Positions 24,544 through 35,439 of a stretch of DNA of 64,000 nucleotides are shown piece by piece (the stretch's first letter is position 1; each line of letters opens with the position of its first letter). The stretch lies in NCBI GenBank assembly GCA_037974665.1, contig CM075767.1, positions 30,033,498 to 30,097,497 of the forward strand, written 5' to 3'. The notes under the pieces were generated by a model, which saw only the letters and a program-made list of their open reading frames with translations, had not been told where the DNA came from and searched no databases. The position numbers were made by a program, and so were the translations under genes. The DNA comes from Ehretia macrophylla. Lineage: Eukaryota; Streptophyta; Magnoliopsida; Boraginales; Ehretiaceae.

Positions 24544-24652
24544 GGGGTGCAACACGAGGACTTCCCAGGGGGTCACCCATCCTAGTACTACTCTCGCCCA
24601 AGCATGCTTAACTTCGGAGTTTTGATGGGATCCAGTGCATTCGTGCTGGTAT
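24544..24652 (-). pseudogene. 5S rRNA copy 37, main part (interrupted by retrotransposon)
   Basis: Holds nt 11-119 with G58A, G41A, C29U, U21G. The LTR element enters between nt 10 and 11, so the gene body with its internal boxes is cut from its start and upstream region by 6.8 kb. Joined to 31488-31497 it would give a standard 119-nt gene. Confidence 0.95.
24648..24652. repeat. Target site duplication, left (GGTAT)
   Basis: Part of the 5S gene (transcript nt 11-15, AUACC) directly before the 5' LTR; matches 31483-31487. Confidence 0.95.
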
Positions 24653-24714
24653 TGTGATACCCCGAACCTGGCATGTATTCAATAGCATTTTAAGTTCATT
24701 TAAATTGCATTTTA

Positions 24715-25072
24715 TTGACCTTTCACCTTCTTTGACCAAACTAGTTGACTTTTCATCTACATTGACCAACTAGGACAAGGTGGGAATTTTTGAAATGTTT
24801 AATAAAAGGCAAACTTGGGATTAGAAATAAAAAAATGCAATGTTAAGTTAGTCAAATTTTGGGTCAACTTTGGAATTAAATCTGAACCAATTGGGGAAGA
24901 TTTAGGTAGCAAATTATATATGGTTGGAAAGCTCTATGAGTCTAGTTTATGTGGGTTCAAACCGTTCGTGAATTGGAGTTTTCTAGAAGAAGTTATGGCC
25001 GTTTTCGTGAGGTCGCGCATAGCTGTTTTGGTTTAGCGGGTTGACCGAATTTTGACCTTTGACTTCTTGACA
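24715..25072 (+). promoter_or_regulatory. Cluster of eight TTGAC (W-box core) motifs in the 5' LTR
   Basis: TTGAC cores begin at 24715, 24732, 24745, 24762, 25041, 25052, 25059 and 25067. Seven are TTGACC or TTGACT, the form bound by WRKY transcription factors. The cluster sits where an LTR enhancer (U3) would lie and is repeated in the 3' LTR. Function is inferred from motif identity only. Confidence 0.5.
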
Positions 25073-26912
25073 TTTTTTTTTTAAATAAGCAGAATGTGCA
25101 CGAAAAAAACAGAGAGAAAAAGGCTTGAAACCATGAGGAAAATAAGGAAAAAAAAAAAAGAAAATCTCAACTTCAAATCTTCAATTCTTCGCGTGGGCTT
25201 GTGCGGGGTGGTTTCCGAGGCACTCTACGAGGTTTTCCTAGCGTCTAGGAGCGTCTAAGGTGAGGGAAGCATGTTATTTGCGCATTTATACGTTGTATAT
25301 GTTAACTTTGTCAATTTTTAGATTTATCCGTAGATCGTTATTTAAAGCGATTTGATGCTTCTAGAATGTTCCTTAGCATTTGTAGAACATGTATTTATAG
25401 CTTTGTAACATTTTCTGCGGTTAAATGTTGTTATTGCAAATTAAATTGTGAAATGAATAGTGTTTTATGAATAGTAAAACCTTGAAACGTTGAAATTGCG
25501 CTGTTATGCTTTCCGTTGATGTAGAAACGTGCTAGGTATGCTAGAATGCTAAAATGTGTGGTTTGTTTGGGTTGCGTAGTGGAAAAAATGAGAATTAAGC
25601 CTTTGGGAAAGTTGGGGTCGTTTTGGTCGACTTTTGCATTTTCTCGTTTTGCGTGTTGGCATTGCTTCGGGAGGCCATGGAAGCACTTTTGGTGCGATTA
25701 TGGCGTTGGTTGGGTGTTTGGTTGATATAGTTGTAGTTCAAACGAGAAAGGGGGAAATCGGGGCTTTGCGCGAGTTCTAGGGTAAAGTAAGGTTTCGGGG
25801 TCTTTAGACGTGGCTTATGGTGACCTAGGAGGGTTGGCGAAGTCGGTTTCCAGAACTCTTGGCTTGTTTGGAAATGGTAGCATTTTGATAGTTGGGGCCG
25901 ATTTGTGTTTTTGTGTGTTTTCTTGTCTTTATGCTTATAGAATGTTTAAAATTACTTGGAATACTTGTTTGAGTTGTTTTGGATTGAATTACTTATCAAA
26001 TTTCTGCTATTGTGTGCGAGAGTAACCTACTTTGTTATTCTTTCACGTGTGGCTTTATCGCTTGATTATCGCCTTGTATCGAGTCTTGCATTGCATAGTG
26101 TCTCGCGCGTGAGTGATGGGCCTCTCTGGGTAGCCTTGGGTTGCCAGTGTTGGTTGCTCTAGCTCCGTTGCTATTCCCTTTCTCACTTGGGTTGCCTCCC
26201 AAGGAGATTTGGGTCGTAGGATTGATGGATACTTCCGGGGTATTCCAAACTGGTGTTATAAGGTGGTTTGGGCCGGCGCGTCATCGTTAAAGTCATCGGA
26301 ATCGTGATCGGTACATTACTCGCTCGAGTGAACCATAGCCTTCAAAGTGTGGTATAGCTTTGATTGGTTGTGTTAATGCTTTCTTTAGTTGTTTAATTGT
26401 ATTGTTGTTTATATTGAATGCCTTTTATTGATTGTATTGCTTAACTGTACCTATTTGCATTGCACGATCTTCTTTCTCTCCAATTCGATATCTATCTCGC
26501 CCTCACTGAGTATACGTGTTGTGTATACTCACTCCTCACCACCACATTTCAGGAAAAGCCCTGTTAGCTGGAAAGTTCGTGATTTCGTGAAAGTCCGTGC
26601 TTGAAGAGTTGTCTTGAGTGCCTATGTAACTTGAGTTGTCAAAGTTGTCAAGTTGTATGCTTTTATGTTGTATGTAATTATTGTTAAAAGAAATGTAATA
26701 TAAATCTAGCTATGTAGTTGGAATGGTTTGATAAGTTAGATTATGTATATAGTTAATGTAGCTTAACTTCAATGCATGGCTGTAATGTCCAAAGGAAAAG
26801 AATTAGAATGGCATGATAGTTTATTTTATGCAGTAGCTTTGTATGGTTTAATTGCCTAAATTGAATGTACTTGTCAAAATGAAAAGATAGGTTAGTTTTT
26901 AAATTTGAAATG

Positions 26913-27039
26913 TATATATACTTGCTGAGTTTAAATTGTTGAGAACCGAGGCTCGGATGGCCTTGAGGAAGTTTTGTATGGTTGGACACGGTGGTGGTCC
27001 ATTTATATTCTATTACAGGTTTTGCATTTCGCCTATAAA
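26913..27039 (+). promoter_or_regulatory. Candidate LTR TATA boxes
   Basis: TATATATA at 26913-26920 and TATAAA at 27034-27039 are the best TATA candidates on the sense strand, 228 and 109 bp before the LTR end. Either could set the U3/R border. I cannot choose between them from sequence. Confidence 0.3.
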
Positions 27040-27150
27040 CAGGGGAGACTCCGTCCGTTTTCCCTGAAAATTTTGCCCGGGTTTGGTTTGGGTTGTGATT
27101 AGTTTGATTGATAGAACTCCCGGTCTCGAGAGGGATCGGGGTGTCACAGG

Positions 27151-27162
27151 TGGTATCAGAGC
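27151..27162 (+). other. Primer binding site (initiator tRNA-Met)
   Basis: TGGTATCAGAGC, 2 nt after the LTR end, is complementary to the 3' end of plant initiator tRNA-Met. This is the usual primer for many plant Ty1 and Ty3 elements and fixes the element orientation as plus. Confidence 0.9.
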
Positions 27163-28897
27163 TTATTTAGCTCATAAGCCGGGACAGGGTCCTCGGTCTG
27201 GTGGGTAGTGACCCTTAAATGTGTGCTTGTTAAGTGTGTCTTGAAAGTGTATGCTTTTATGTGAGATTATGTGTCTTGACATGAATGTGTGCTCCTATGT
27301 GATATAGTTATGTGTTATGTGTTAATTGTGTGCTAAGTGAAGTAAAGTGTCTAGTTGTGCATTGAATTGACCTATCGAATCGACCTCGTGGATTGTTATT
27401 TGCTTGAAGTATTGCTTTTAATGTGTGTACTGAAATGTCTTGAATTAGCTATGCCGTGATTTGAATTGATTATGCTGTGCTTGACTTGATTGTTATGCTT
27501 GAGTGACTTTGTTAAATAAACTATATTGTAAACTTGCTGGCATAATAGCTTAATGCATATGTATAACTGTGATATATTGGCATTCATACATGTCCTATTG
27601 AAATGGTAAGTAAGTCCACTTCCTCCCCTGAAGAAAGTGGTTCACCGCTGGCTTTTCAAGGTGTATGGATTGGCAGGAAATGAATGGCATTTGACTAGCC
27701 TTTATTTGGGAATTGGTGATTTCTTTTGGAGCTCGGTTATTGGCGAATCCCTTTGGTCCTTCTCTGTGCTTAACAGTTGCGAAAGAGTAGCTTTCTCTTG
27801 GGGTTTTAATTGGGTGTTCTCTGGAACATTCTTTGGTTTTCATAACGGGTGTTCTTTGGGGACTTTTGTTGGCACTTCTCGGTGGACTTGGTTAATGGGA
27901 TTTCAATCGGCCTTACTGCATGGTATTATCTATGGCATATGTGTCTCGGTCTTTATTGGAGTGTTACTGGTATTCCTTATTGGAAATTCTTCAATGGCAT
28001 TCTCTAGGATTCTCAGTGGCCAATTATTTAGTAGTACTTATTGGGAAATTCTTGGTGCTTTCTTACTGGAGCATTGTTCGGGTATTTTCTTTGGCATCCC
28101 TCAGTTGGTTTGGTAACTGGAATCCCTATCAGACTTATTGTATAATACTACTTATGGTATTCTTTGAAATTCTTATTAGGCATTCTCTTGGTATTTTCCT
28201 TGTTGGCAAAGTTGTATGAAGTTCTCACTTGGCAATCAGTGAAGAGGACTCAGAGTTTGGTTTCGGTATATTGTTCATCAGTTCGGTGTTTATCCTTGGA
28301 GTTTTCGTCCATCTAGGAAACTATGTTTGTTATTCAACTTGGTTGTCTTATTGGGCACGTTATATTTTCTCTGTTATTTCCTTTGACATTCCTCTCAGCA
28401 TTTGATAGCAAAACTCGGAATCTAATTGGTTGTTCCATGGGGTTATTATTTGGAAGGCTTCTTTGGAACTTTGGAAATATATTTGATTGGGTTCTTGGTA
28501 TTTTCTTCAGCACTCTTAACAGGGAATTCTTCTATGAAATCCATGACCAGCGGGGTACTTCTTTGGACCTCTAGATAGAATCTTTGTTTGAGCTTTTATT
28601 TGGCTTCTTGCTTGGGAATTCTCGGGCAGTAACAGTTAGACTTCTATTGGAGATTCGTGCGTGAGGTATTCTTCTTGTCGTTATTGTGTGGTATTAATGA
28701 CATCTACAGTATCTTTGCTTTAGTCTTTATTGGTATTATCTCGGCGTTTCTGGTTGGAATTTATTCTTCTTAGGTATTCGTGTCAACGGGATTCTTGTAC
28801 GGTATTTGCATTTGAGCTTCTATTTGGCGTTACTACTTGGCATTTCTACTTGAACTTTCCTATTGGTCATCTTTATTAAATACTTTTTCAGTAGCTA
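27163..28897 (+). other. Retrotransposon internal region without recognisable genes
   Basis: The first 450 bp or so are rich in TG and TGTG steps. From about 27630 to 28870 the sequence is T-rich and made of loosely recurring pieces such as TTGGCATTCT, TATTGG and GGAATTCTT, giving a low-complexity, short-period appearance. The longest open frame (27637-28116, 159 codons) is dominated by F, L, W, S and G, as expected from translating T/G-rich repeats, and has no gag or pol motif. It has probably replaced or decayed from a coding region. Confidence 0.7.
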
Positions 28898-29020
28898 ATG
28901 AAGACTAGTCAGAGTTGGATTGTAGATGATGCAGAGTCCTATTGGAAGAAGAATTGCGAGGACGCAATTGTTTTAAGGGGGGAAGGATGTGATACCCCGA
29001 ACCTGGCATGTATTCAATAG
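28898..29020 (+). pseudogene. Possible remnant of the pol C-terminus reading into the 3' LTR
   Basis: A 40-codon frame runs from ATG at 28898 through the polypurine tract into the LTR and stops at 29018. It contains residues CEDAIVLRGEGC across the tract. Plant Ty3/gypsy polyproteins often end with an acidic ED followed by LRGE-type residues encoded by the polypurine tract, so this may be the last relic of pol. It is too short to prove this. Confidence 0.4.
28975..28987 (+). other. Polypurine tract
   Basis: AAGGGGGGAAGGA abuts the 3' LTR. It is the expected plus-strand primer for LTR retrotransposon replication. Confidence 0.92.
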
Positions 29021-31482
29021 CATTTTAAGTTCATTTAAATTGCATTTTATTGACCTTTCACCTTCTTTGACCAAACTAGTTGACTTTTCATCTACATTGA
29101 CCAACTAGGACAAGGTGGGAATTTTTGAAATGTTTAATAAAAGGCAAACTTGGGATTAGAAATAAAAAAATGCAATGTTAAGTTAGTCAAATTTTGGGTC
29201 AACTTTGGAATTAAATCTGAACCAATTGGGGAAGAGTTAGGTAGCAAATTATATATGGTTGGAAAGCTCTATGAGTCTAGTTTATGAGGGTTCAAACCGT
29301 TCGTGAATTGGAGTTTTCTAGAAGAAGTTATGGCCGTTTTCGTGAGGTCGCGCATAGCTGTTTTGGTTTAGCGGGTTGACCGAATTTTGACCTTTGACTT
29401 CTTGACATTTTTTTTTTAAATAAGCAGAATGTGCACGAAAAAAATAGAGAGAAAAAGGCTTGAAACCATGAGGAAAATAAGGAAAAAAAAAAAGAAAATC
29501 TCAACTTCAAATCTTCAATTCTTCGCGTGGGCTTGTGCGGGGTGGTTTCCGAGGCACTCTACGAGGTTTTCCTAGCGTCTAGGAGCGTCTAAGGTGAGGG
29601 AAGCATGTTATTTGCGCATTTATACGTTGTATATGTTAACTTTGTCAATTTTTAGATTTATCCGTAGATCGTTATTTAAAGCGATTTGATGCTTCTAGAA
29701 TGTTCCTTAGCATTTGTAGAACATGTATTTATAGCTTTGTAACATTTTCTGCGGTTAAATGTTGTTATTGCAAATTAAATTGTGAAATGAATAGTGTTTT
29801 ATGAATAGTAAAACCTTGAAACGTTGAAATTGCGCTGTTATGCTTTCCGTTGATGTAGAAACGTGCTAGGTATGCTAGAATGCTAAAATGTGTGGTTTGT
29901 TTGGGTTGCGTAGTGGAAAAAATGAGAATTAAGCCTTTGGGAAAGTTGGGGTCGTTTTGGTCGACTTTTGCGTTTTCTCGTTTTGCGTGTTGGCATTGCT
30001 TCGGGAGGCCATGGAAGCACTTTTGGTGCGATTATGGCGTTGGTTGGGTGTTTGGTTGATATAGTTGTAGTTCAAACGAGAAAGGGGGAAATCGGGGCTT
30101 TGCGCGAGTTCTAGGGTAAAGTAAGGTTTCGGGGTCTTTAGACGTGCCTTATGGTGACCTAGGAGGGTTGGCGAAGTCGGTTTCCAGAACTCTTGGCTCG
30201 TTTGGAAATGGTAGCATTTTGATAGTTGGGGCCGATTTGTGTTTTTGTGTGTTTTCTTGTCTTTATGCTTATAGAATGTTTAAAATTACTTGGAATACTT
30301 GTTTGAGTTGTTTTGGATTGAATTACTTATCAAATTGCTGCTATTGCGTGCGAGAGTAACCTACTTTGTTATTCTTTCACGTGTGGCTTTATCGCTTGAT
30401 TATCGCCTTGTATCGAGTCTTGCATTGCATAGTGTCTCGCGCGTGAGTGATGGGCCTCTCTGGGTAGCCTTGGGTTGCCAGTGTTGGTTGCTCTAGCTCC
30501 GCTGCTATTCCCTTTCTCGCTTGGGTTGCCTCCCAAGGAGATTTGGGTCGTAGGATTGATGGATACTTCCGGGGTATTCCAAACTGGTGTTATAAGGTGG
30601 TTTGGGCCGGCGCGTCATCGTTAAAGTCATCGGAATCGTGATCGGTACATTACTCGCTCGAGTGAACCATAGCCTTCAAAGTGTGGTATAGCTTTGATTG
30701 GTTGTGTTAATGCTTTCTTTAGTTGTTTAATTGTATTGTTGTTTATATTGAATGCCTTTTATTGATTGTATTGCTTAACTGTACCTATTTGCATTGCACA
30801 ATCTTCTTTCTCTCCAATTCGATATCTGTCTCGCCCTCACTGAGTATACGTGTTGTGTATACTCACTCCTCACTACCACATTTCAGGAAAAGCCCTGTTA
30901 GCTGGAAAGTTTGTGATTTCGTGAAAGTCCGTGCTTGAAGAGTTGTCTTGAGTGCCTATGTAACTTGAGTTATCAAAGTTGTCAAGTTGTATGCTTTTAT
31001 GTTGTATGTAATTATTGTTAAAAGAAATGTAATATAAATCTAGCTATGTAGTTGGAATGGTTTGATAAGTTAGATTATGTATATAGTTAATGTAGCTTAA
31101 CTTCAATGCATGGCTGTAATGTCCAAAGGAAAAGAATTAGAATGGCATGATAGTTTATTTTATGCAGTAGCTTTGTATGGTTTAATTGCCTAAATTGAAT
31201 GTACTTGTCAAAATGAAAAGATAGGTTAGTTTTCAAATTGGAAATGTATATATACTTGCTGAGTTTAAATTGTTGAGAACCGAGGCTCGGATGGCCTTGA
31301 GGAAGTTTTGTATGGTTGGACACGGTGGTGGTCCATTTATATTCTATTACAGGTTTTGCATTTCGCCTATAAACAGGGGAGACTCCGTCCGTTTTCCCTG
31401 AAAATTTTGCCCGGGTTTGGTTTGGGTTGTGATTAGTTTGATTGATAGAACTCCCGGTCTCGAGAGGGATCGGGGTGTCACA
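28988..31482 (+). repeat. 3' LTR
   Basis: Direct repeat of the 5' LTR, preceded immediately by the polypurine tract and followed by the second GGTAT target copy. Differences from the 5' LTR are scattered, such as GAAGAGTTAGG for GAAGATTTAGG and TTTTGCGTTTTC for TTTTGCATTTTC. This fits point mutation since insertion. Confidence 0.95.
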
Positions 31483-31487
31483 GGTAT
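31483..31487. repeat. Target site duplication, right (GGTAT)
   Basis: Directly follows the 3' LTR. The remaining GATCGCACCC of the 5S gene start continues from 31488. Confidence 0.95.
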
Positions 31488-31497
31488 GATCGCACCC
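31488..31497 (-). pseudogene. 5S rRNA copy 37, first 10 nt
   Basis: GGGTGCGATC in transcript sense, with its class A upstream region at 31498 onward. It lies beyond the retrotransposon and its target duplication, and has no internal boxes of its own. Confidence 0.93.
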
Positions 31498-32055
31498 ATC
31501 ATGGTGGTGGTAGAATTCCTTTTTGTGTTAACGGTTCACAGTCCCAGCCTAGAGAGATAGCCCATTCAGAAGGCCCAATGGGCTTAACAACAACCCATCC
31601 ACTTCAACAACACAGCATCCTCGCAATACCTGATATCGACGCATTGTAGAGCCCTCTAATGTCCCGCGAGTATGGTTGTCGTCCTTTTAACAGCTCACGA
31701 CGTACGATCCAGGACGAAAAAACAGAGCTTAATAAGAAAAGTGGCCCGAAACTGATGAAAATGTTCGATTTTGGGCTCCAAAAAGGGCACAGCGAGCAAG
31801 CTGGCTGCCCTCGTCGTAGAGCTCTCAGAGAGCTTTCCAACGGTACGCTGTTCGCCGCGTAACTCCTTACGGATCAAAAGTTATGGGCACCGGAGCGACA
31901 GAGACCTGGACACAAGCCCTACGCCCTCGGTTTGCGGGCCCAGCCTCCACGTGAAGCGATGTTTTCTTGCCCAAGGTGCCGGGGGATTCGATAATAGAAA
32001 TGTGGTGGATAAAGTATCTTGGCAATCCTAACCGGAGGAAAAAAAATTGAAAAGG

Positions 32056-32174
32056 GGGGTGCAACACGAGGACTTCCCAGGGGGTCACCCATCCTTGTAG
32101 TACTCTCGACCAAGCACGCTTAACTTCGGAGTTCTGATGGGATCCGGTGCATTAGTGCTGGTATGATCGTACCC
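32056..32174 (-). rRNA. 5S rRNA gene copy 38
   Basis: Changes: U79A, G75C, G66U, G5A. Class A upstream. Confidence 0.95.
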
Positions 32175-32732
32175 ATCATGGTGGGGGTATAATTCTTTTT
32201 TGTGTTAACGGTTCACAGTCCCAGCCTAGAGAGATGGCCCATTAAGAAGGCCCAATGGGCTTAACAACAACCCATCCGCTTCAACAACGCAGCATCCTCG
32301 CAAGACCTGATATCGACGCATTGTAGGGCCCCCTAATGTCCCGCGAGTAAAGTTGTCGTCCTTTTAGCAGCTCACGATGTACGATACGGGATGAAAAAAC
32401 AGAGCTTAATAATAAAAGTGGCACGAAACTGATGAAAACGTTTGATTTTGGGCTCCAAAAAGGGCACAGCGAGCAAGCTGGCTGCCCCCGTCATAGAGCT
32501 CTCGGAGAGCTTTCCAACGGTATGCTGTGCGCCGCGTAACTCCTTACGGATCAAAAGTTATGGGCACCAGAGCGACGGAGACCTGGTCACAAGCCCTACG
32601 CCCTCGGTTTGCGGGCTCAGCCTCCACGTGATGTGAAGTTGTCTTGCCCAAGGTGCCGTGGGATTCGATAATAGAAATGTGGTGGATAAAGTATCTTGGC
32701 AACACTAATCGGAGGAAAAAAAATTGAAAAGG

Positions 32733-32851
32733 GGAGTGCAACATGAGGACTTCCCAGGGGGTCACCCATCCTTGTACTACTCCTGCCCAAGCACGCTTAA
32801 CTTTGGAGTTCTGATGGGATCCGGTGCATTCGTACTGGTATGATCGCACCC
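32733..32851 (-). rRNA. 5S rRNA gene copy 39
   Basis: Changes: C117U, G108A, U79A, A69G and G68A in the IE, G48A, U21G, C18U. Class A upstream. Confidence 0.95.
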
Positions 32852-33406
32852 ATCATGTGGGGGTAGAATTCCTTTTTGTGTTAACGGTTCACAGTCCCAG
32901 CCTAGAGAGATGGCCCATTCAGAAGCCCCAATGGGCTTAACAACAACCCATCCGCTTTAACAACGCAGCATCCTCGCAAGACGTGATATCGACGCGTTGT
33001 AGGGCCCTCTAATGCCCCGTGAGTAAGGTTTTCGTCCTTCTAACAGCTCACGATGTACGATCCGGGAAGGAAAAACAGAGTAAAATCATAAAAGTGGCCC
33101 GAAACTGTTGAAAACGTTCGATTTTGGGCTCCAAAAAGGGCACAGCAAGCATACTTGCTGCCCCTGTCGTAGAGCTCTCGGATAGCTTTCCAACGGTATG
33201 CTGTGCGCCGCGTAACTCCTTACGGATCAAAAGTTATGGGCACCGGAGCGACGGAGGCCTGGTCACAAGCCCTACGACCTCGGTTTGCGGGCCCAGCCTC
33301 CACGCGAAGCGAAGTTTTCTTGCCCAAGGTGCCGTGGGATTCGATAATAAAAATGTGGTGGATAAAGTATCTTGGCAATCCTAACAGGAGGAAAAAAAAT
33401 TGAAAA

Positions 33407-33525
33407 GGGGTGCAACACGAGGACTTCCCAGGGGGTCACCCATCCTAGTACTACTCTCAGCCAAGCACGCTTAACTTAGGAGTTCTGATGGGATTCGGTG
33501 CATTAGTGCTGGTATGATCGCACCC
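33407..33525 (-). rRNA. 5S rRNA gene copy 40
   Basis: Changes: C67U in the IE, G66C, G48U, G31A. The upstream region is mosaic: a class A proximal part with the ATAAA of class B. Confidence 0.95.
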
Positions 33526-34083
33526 GTCATGGTGGGGGTAGAATTCCTTTATGAGTTAACGGTTGACAGTCCCATCCTAGAGAGATGGCCCATTCAGAAG
33601 GCCCAATGGGCTTAACAACAACCCATCCGCTTTAACAATGCAGCATCCTCGCAAGATGTGATATCGACTCATTGTAGGGCCCTCTAATGTCCCACAAGTA
33701 AGGTTGTCGTCCTTTTAACAGCTCACGACGTATGATTCGGGATGAAAAAACAGAGCTTAATAAGAAAAGTGGCCCGAAACTGATGAAAACGTTCGATTTT
33801 GGGCTCCAAAAAGGGCACAGCGAGCAAGCTTGCTGCCCCCGTCGTGGAGGTCTCGGAGAGCTTTCCAATGGTATGCTGTGCACCGCGTAACTCCTTACAG
33901 ATCTAAAGTTATGGGCACTGGTGCGACGGAGACCTGGTCACAAGCCCCACGCCCTCAGTATGCGGGCCCAGCCTCCACGTGAAGCGAAGTTGTCTTGCCC
34001 AAGGTGCCATGGGAATCGATAATAGAAATATGGTGGATAAAGTATCTTGGAAACCCTAAACGGAAGAAAAAAAATAGAAAAGG

Positions 34084-34202
34084 GGAGTGCAACACGAGGA
34101 ATTCCGAGGCGGTCACCCATCCTAGTACTACTCTTGCCCAAGCACGCTTAACTTCGGAGTTCTAATGGGATCCGGTGCATTAGTGCTGGTATGATTGCAC
34201 CC
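34084..34202 (-). rRNA. 5S rRNA gene copy 41
   Basis: Changes: C117U, G102U, G97C, C93G, G68A in the IE, C39U, G7A. Class B upstream. Confidence 0.95.
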
Positions 34203-34760
34203 GTCATGTTGATGGCACAATTCCTTTATGTGTTAACGGTTCACAGTCCCAGCCTAGAGAGATGGCCCATTCAGAAGGCCTAATGGGCTTAACAACAACC
34301 CATCAGCTTTAAGAATGCAGCATCGTCGCAAGACGTGATATCGACGCATTGTAGTGCCCTCTAATGTCCCGCGAGTAAGGTTGTCGTCCTTCTAACAGCT
34401 CACGATGTACGATCCGGGAAGGAAAAACAGAGCAAAATTATAAAAGTGGCCCGAACATGATGAAAACGTTCAATTTTGGTCTCCAAAAAGGGCCCAGCAA
34501 GCAAGCTTGCTGCCCCCGTCGTAGAGCTCTCGGAGAGCTTTCCAACGGTATGCTGTGCGCCGCGTAACTCCTTACGGATCAATAGTTATGGGCACCGGAG
34601 TGACGGAGACCTGGTTACAAGCCCTACGCTCTCGGTTTGCGGGCCCAGCCACCACATGAAGTGAAGTTGTCTTGCCCAAGGTGCCGTGGGATTTGATAAA
34701 AGAAATGTGGTGGATAAAGTATCTTCGCAACCCTAACCGGAGGAAAAAAAATTGAAATGG

Positions 34761-34879
34761 GGGGTGCAACACGAGGACTTCCCAAGGGGTCACCCATCCT
34801 AGTACTACTCACGCCCAAGCACGCTTAACTTCAGAGTTCTGATGGGATATGGTGCATTAGTGCTGGTATGATCGCACTT
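34761..34879 (-). rRNA. 5S rRNA gene copy 42
   Basis: Changes: C95U, A69U in the IE, C47U, G31U, G30A, G2A, G1A. The first two helix I pairs are lost. Class B upstream. Confidence 0.94.
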
Positions 34880-35439
34880 GTCATGTTGATGGCACAATTC
34901 CTTTATGTGTTAACGGTTAACAGTCCCAGCTAAGAGAGATGGCCCATTCAGAAGGCCCAATGGGCTTAACAACAACCCATCCACTTTAACAACGCAGCAT
35001 CCTGGCAAGACGTGATATAGATGCGTTGTAGGGCCCTCTAATGTCTCGCGAGTAAGGTTGTCGTCCTTTTAACATGTCACGATGTAAGATCCGGGAAGGA
35101 AAAACAGAGCAAAAGTAGAAAAGTGGCCCGAAACTGATGTAAACGTTCGATATTGGGCTCCAAAAAGGGCACAGCAAGCAAGCTTGCTGCCCCAGTCGTA
35201 GAGCTCTCAGAGAGCTTTCCAACGGTATGCTGTGCGCCGCGTAACTCCTTACGGATCAAAAGTTATGGGCACCGGAGCGACGAAGACTTGGTCACAGGCC
35301 CAACGCCCTCGGTTTGCGGGGGCCCAGCCTCCACGTGAAGCGAAGTTTTCTTGCCCAAGGTGCCGTGGGATTCGATAATAGTAATGTGGTGGATAAAGTA
35401 TCTTGGCAACCCTAACCGGAGGAAAAAAAATTGAAAAGG

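Larger units (their letters stand above)
1..24652 (-). repeat. Tandem 5S rDNA array, left block (copies 1-37)
   Basis: Head-to-tail units, all with the 5S gene on the minus strand. Start-to-start distances are 675-678 bp except four: 683 (copy 13 to 14, tandem duplication in spacer), 651 (14 to 15, spacer deletion), 669 (18 to 19, loss of 8 bp at the copy 18 start) and 666 (35 to 36, 11-bp spacer loss). The window opens inside a spacer (1-232). The roughly 557-bp spacers hold no gene that I can support. Most upstream regions are class A; copies 13-15, 31 and 32 are class B. U at nt 21 is commonly replaced by G in copies 1-12 and intermittently up to copy 37. Confidence 0.97.
24653..27148 (+). 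repeat. 5' LTR
   Basis: It begins TGTGATACCCCG and ends GGGGTGTCACA. Against the 3' LTR I read about 17 substitutions and one 1-nt length change in a poly-A tract (near 25148-25159), roughly 0.7% divergence. It contains a TTGAC cluster in its first 420 bp and, near 24924-25001, a stretch (TTGGAAAGCTC ... GAAGTTATGGCC) of a type common in plant LTRs. Predicted reading frames inside are short and recur identically in the other LTR, so they are not evidence of genes. Confidence 0.95.
24653..31482 (+). mobile_element. Non-autonomous LTR retrotransposon inserted in 5S copy 37
   Basis: This 6830-bp element has two near-identical LTRs (2496 and 2495 bp), a primer binding site for initiator tRNA-Met, a polypurine tract and a 5-bp target duplication GGTAT. 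Its ends form an inverted repeat, TGTGATACCCCG at the start and CGGGGTGTCACA at the end, with one mismatch. The internal region is only 1839 bp, and I see no gag, protease, reverse transcriptase, RNase H or integrase motif. It would need enzymes from a related autonomous element. The LTR end sequence, the iMet primer site and the G-rich polypurine tract fit a Ty3/gypsy (chromovirus) origin, but without pol this is inference. Its sense strand is opposite to the 5S genes. Size and structure fit a LARD-like element. Confidence 0.93.

Noticed and set aside
1..24652. CRISPR array
   Set aside because: Repeats are 119-bp genes in 676-bp units with conserved spacers, not short repeats with unique spacers.
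27637..28116. 159-codon frame in the retrotransposon internal region as a gag or membrane protein
   Set aside because: Composition follows the T/G-rich repeated DNA; no gag, zinc knuckle or pol motif, and the hydrophobic look is expected from T-rich codons.
24653..31482. Cassandra-type TRIM element carrying 5S sequence in its LTR
   Set aside because: Cassandra LTRs are a few hundred bp and contain a 5S-like promoter. These LTRs are 2.5 kb and I see no 5S-like box A, IE or box C in them; the 5S sequence is only at the insertion site.
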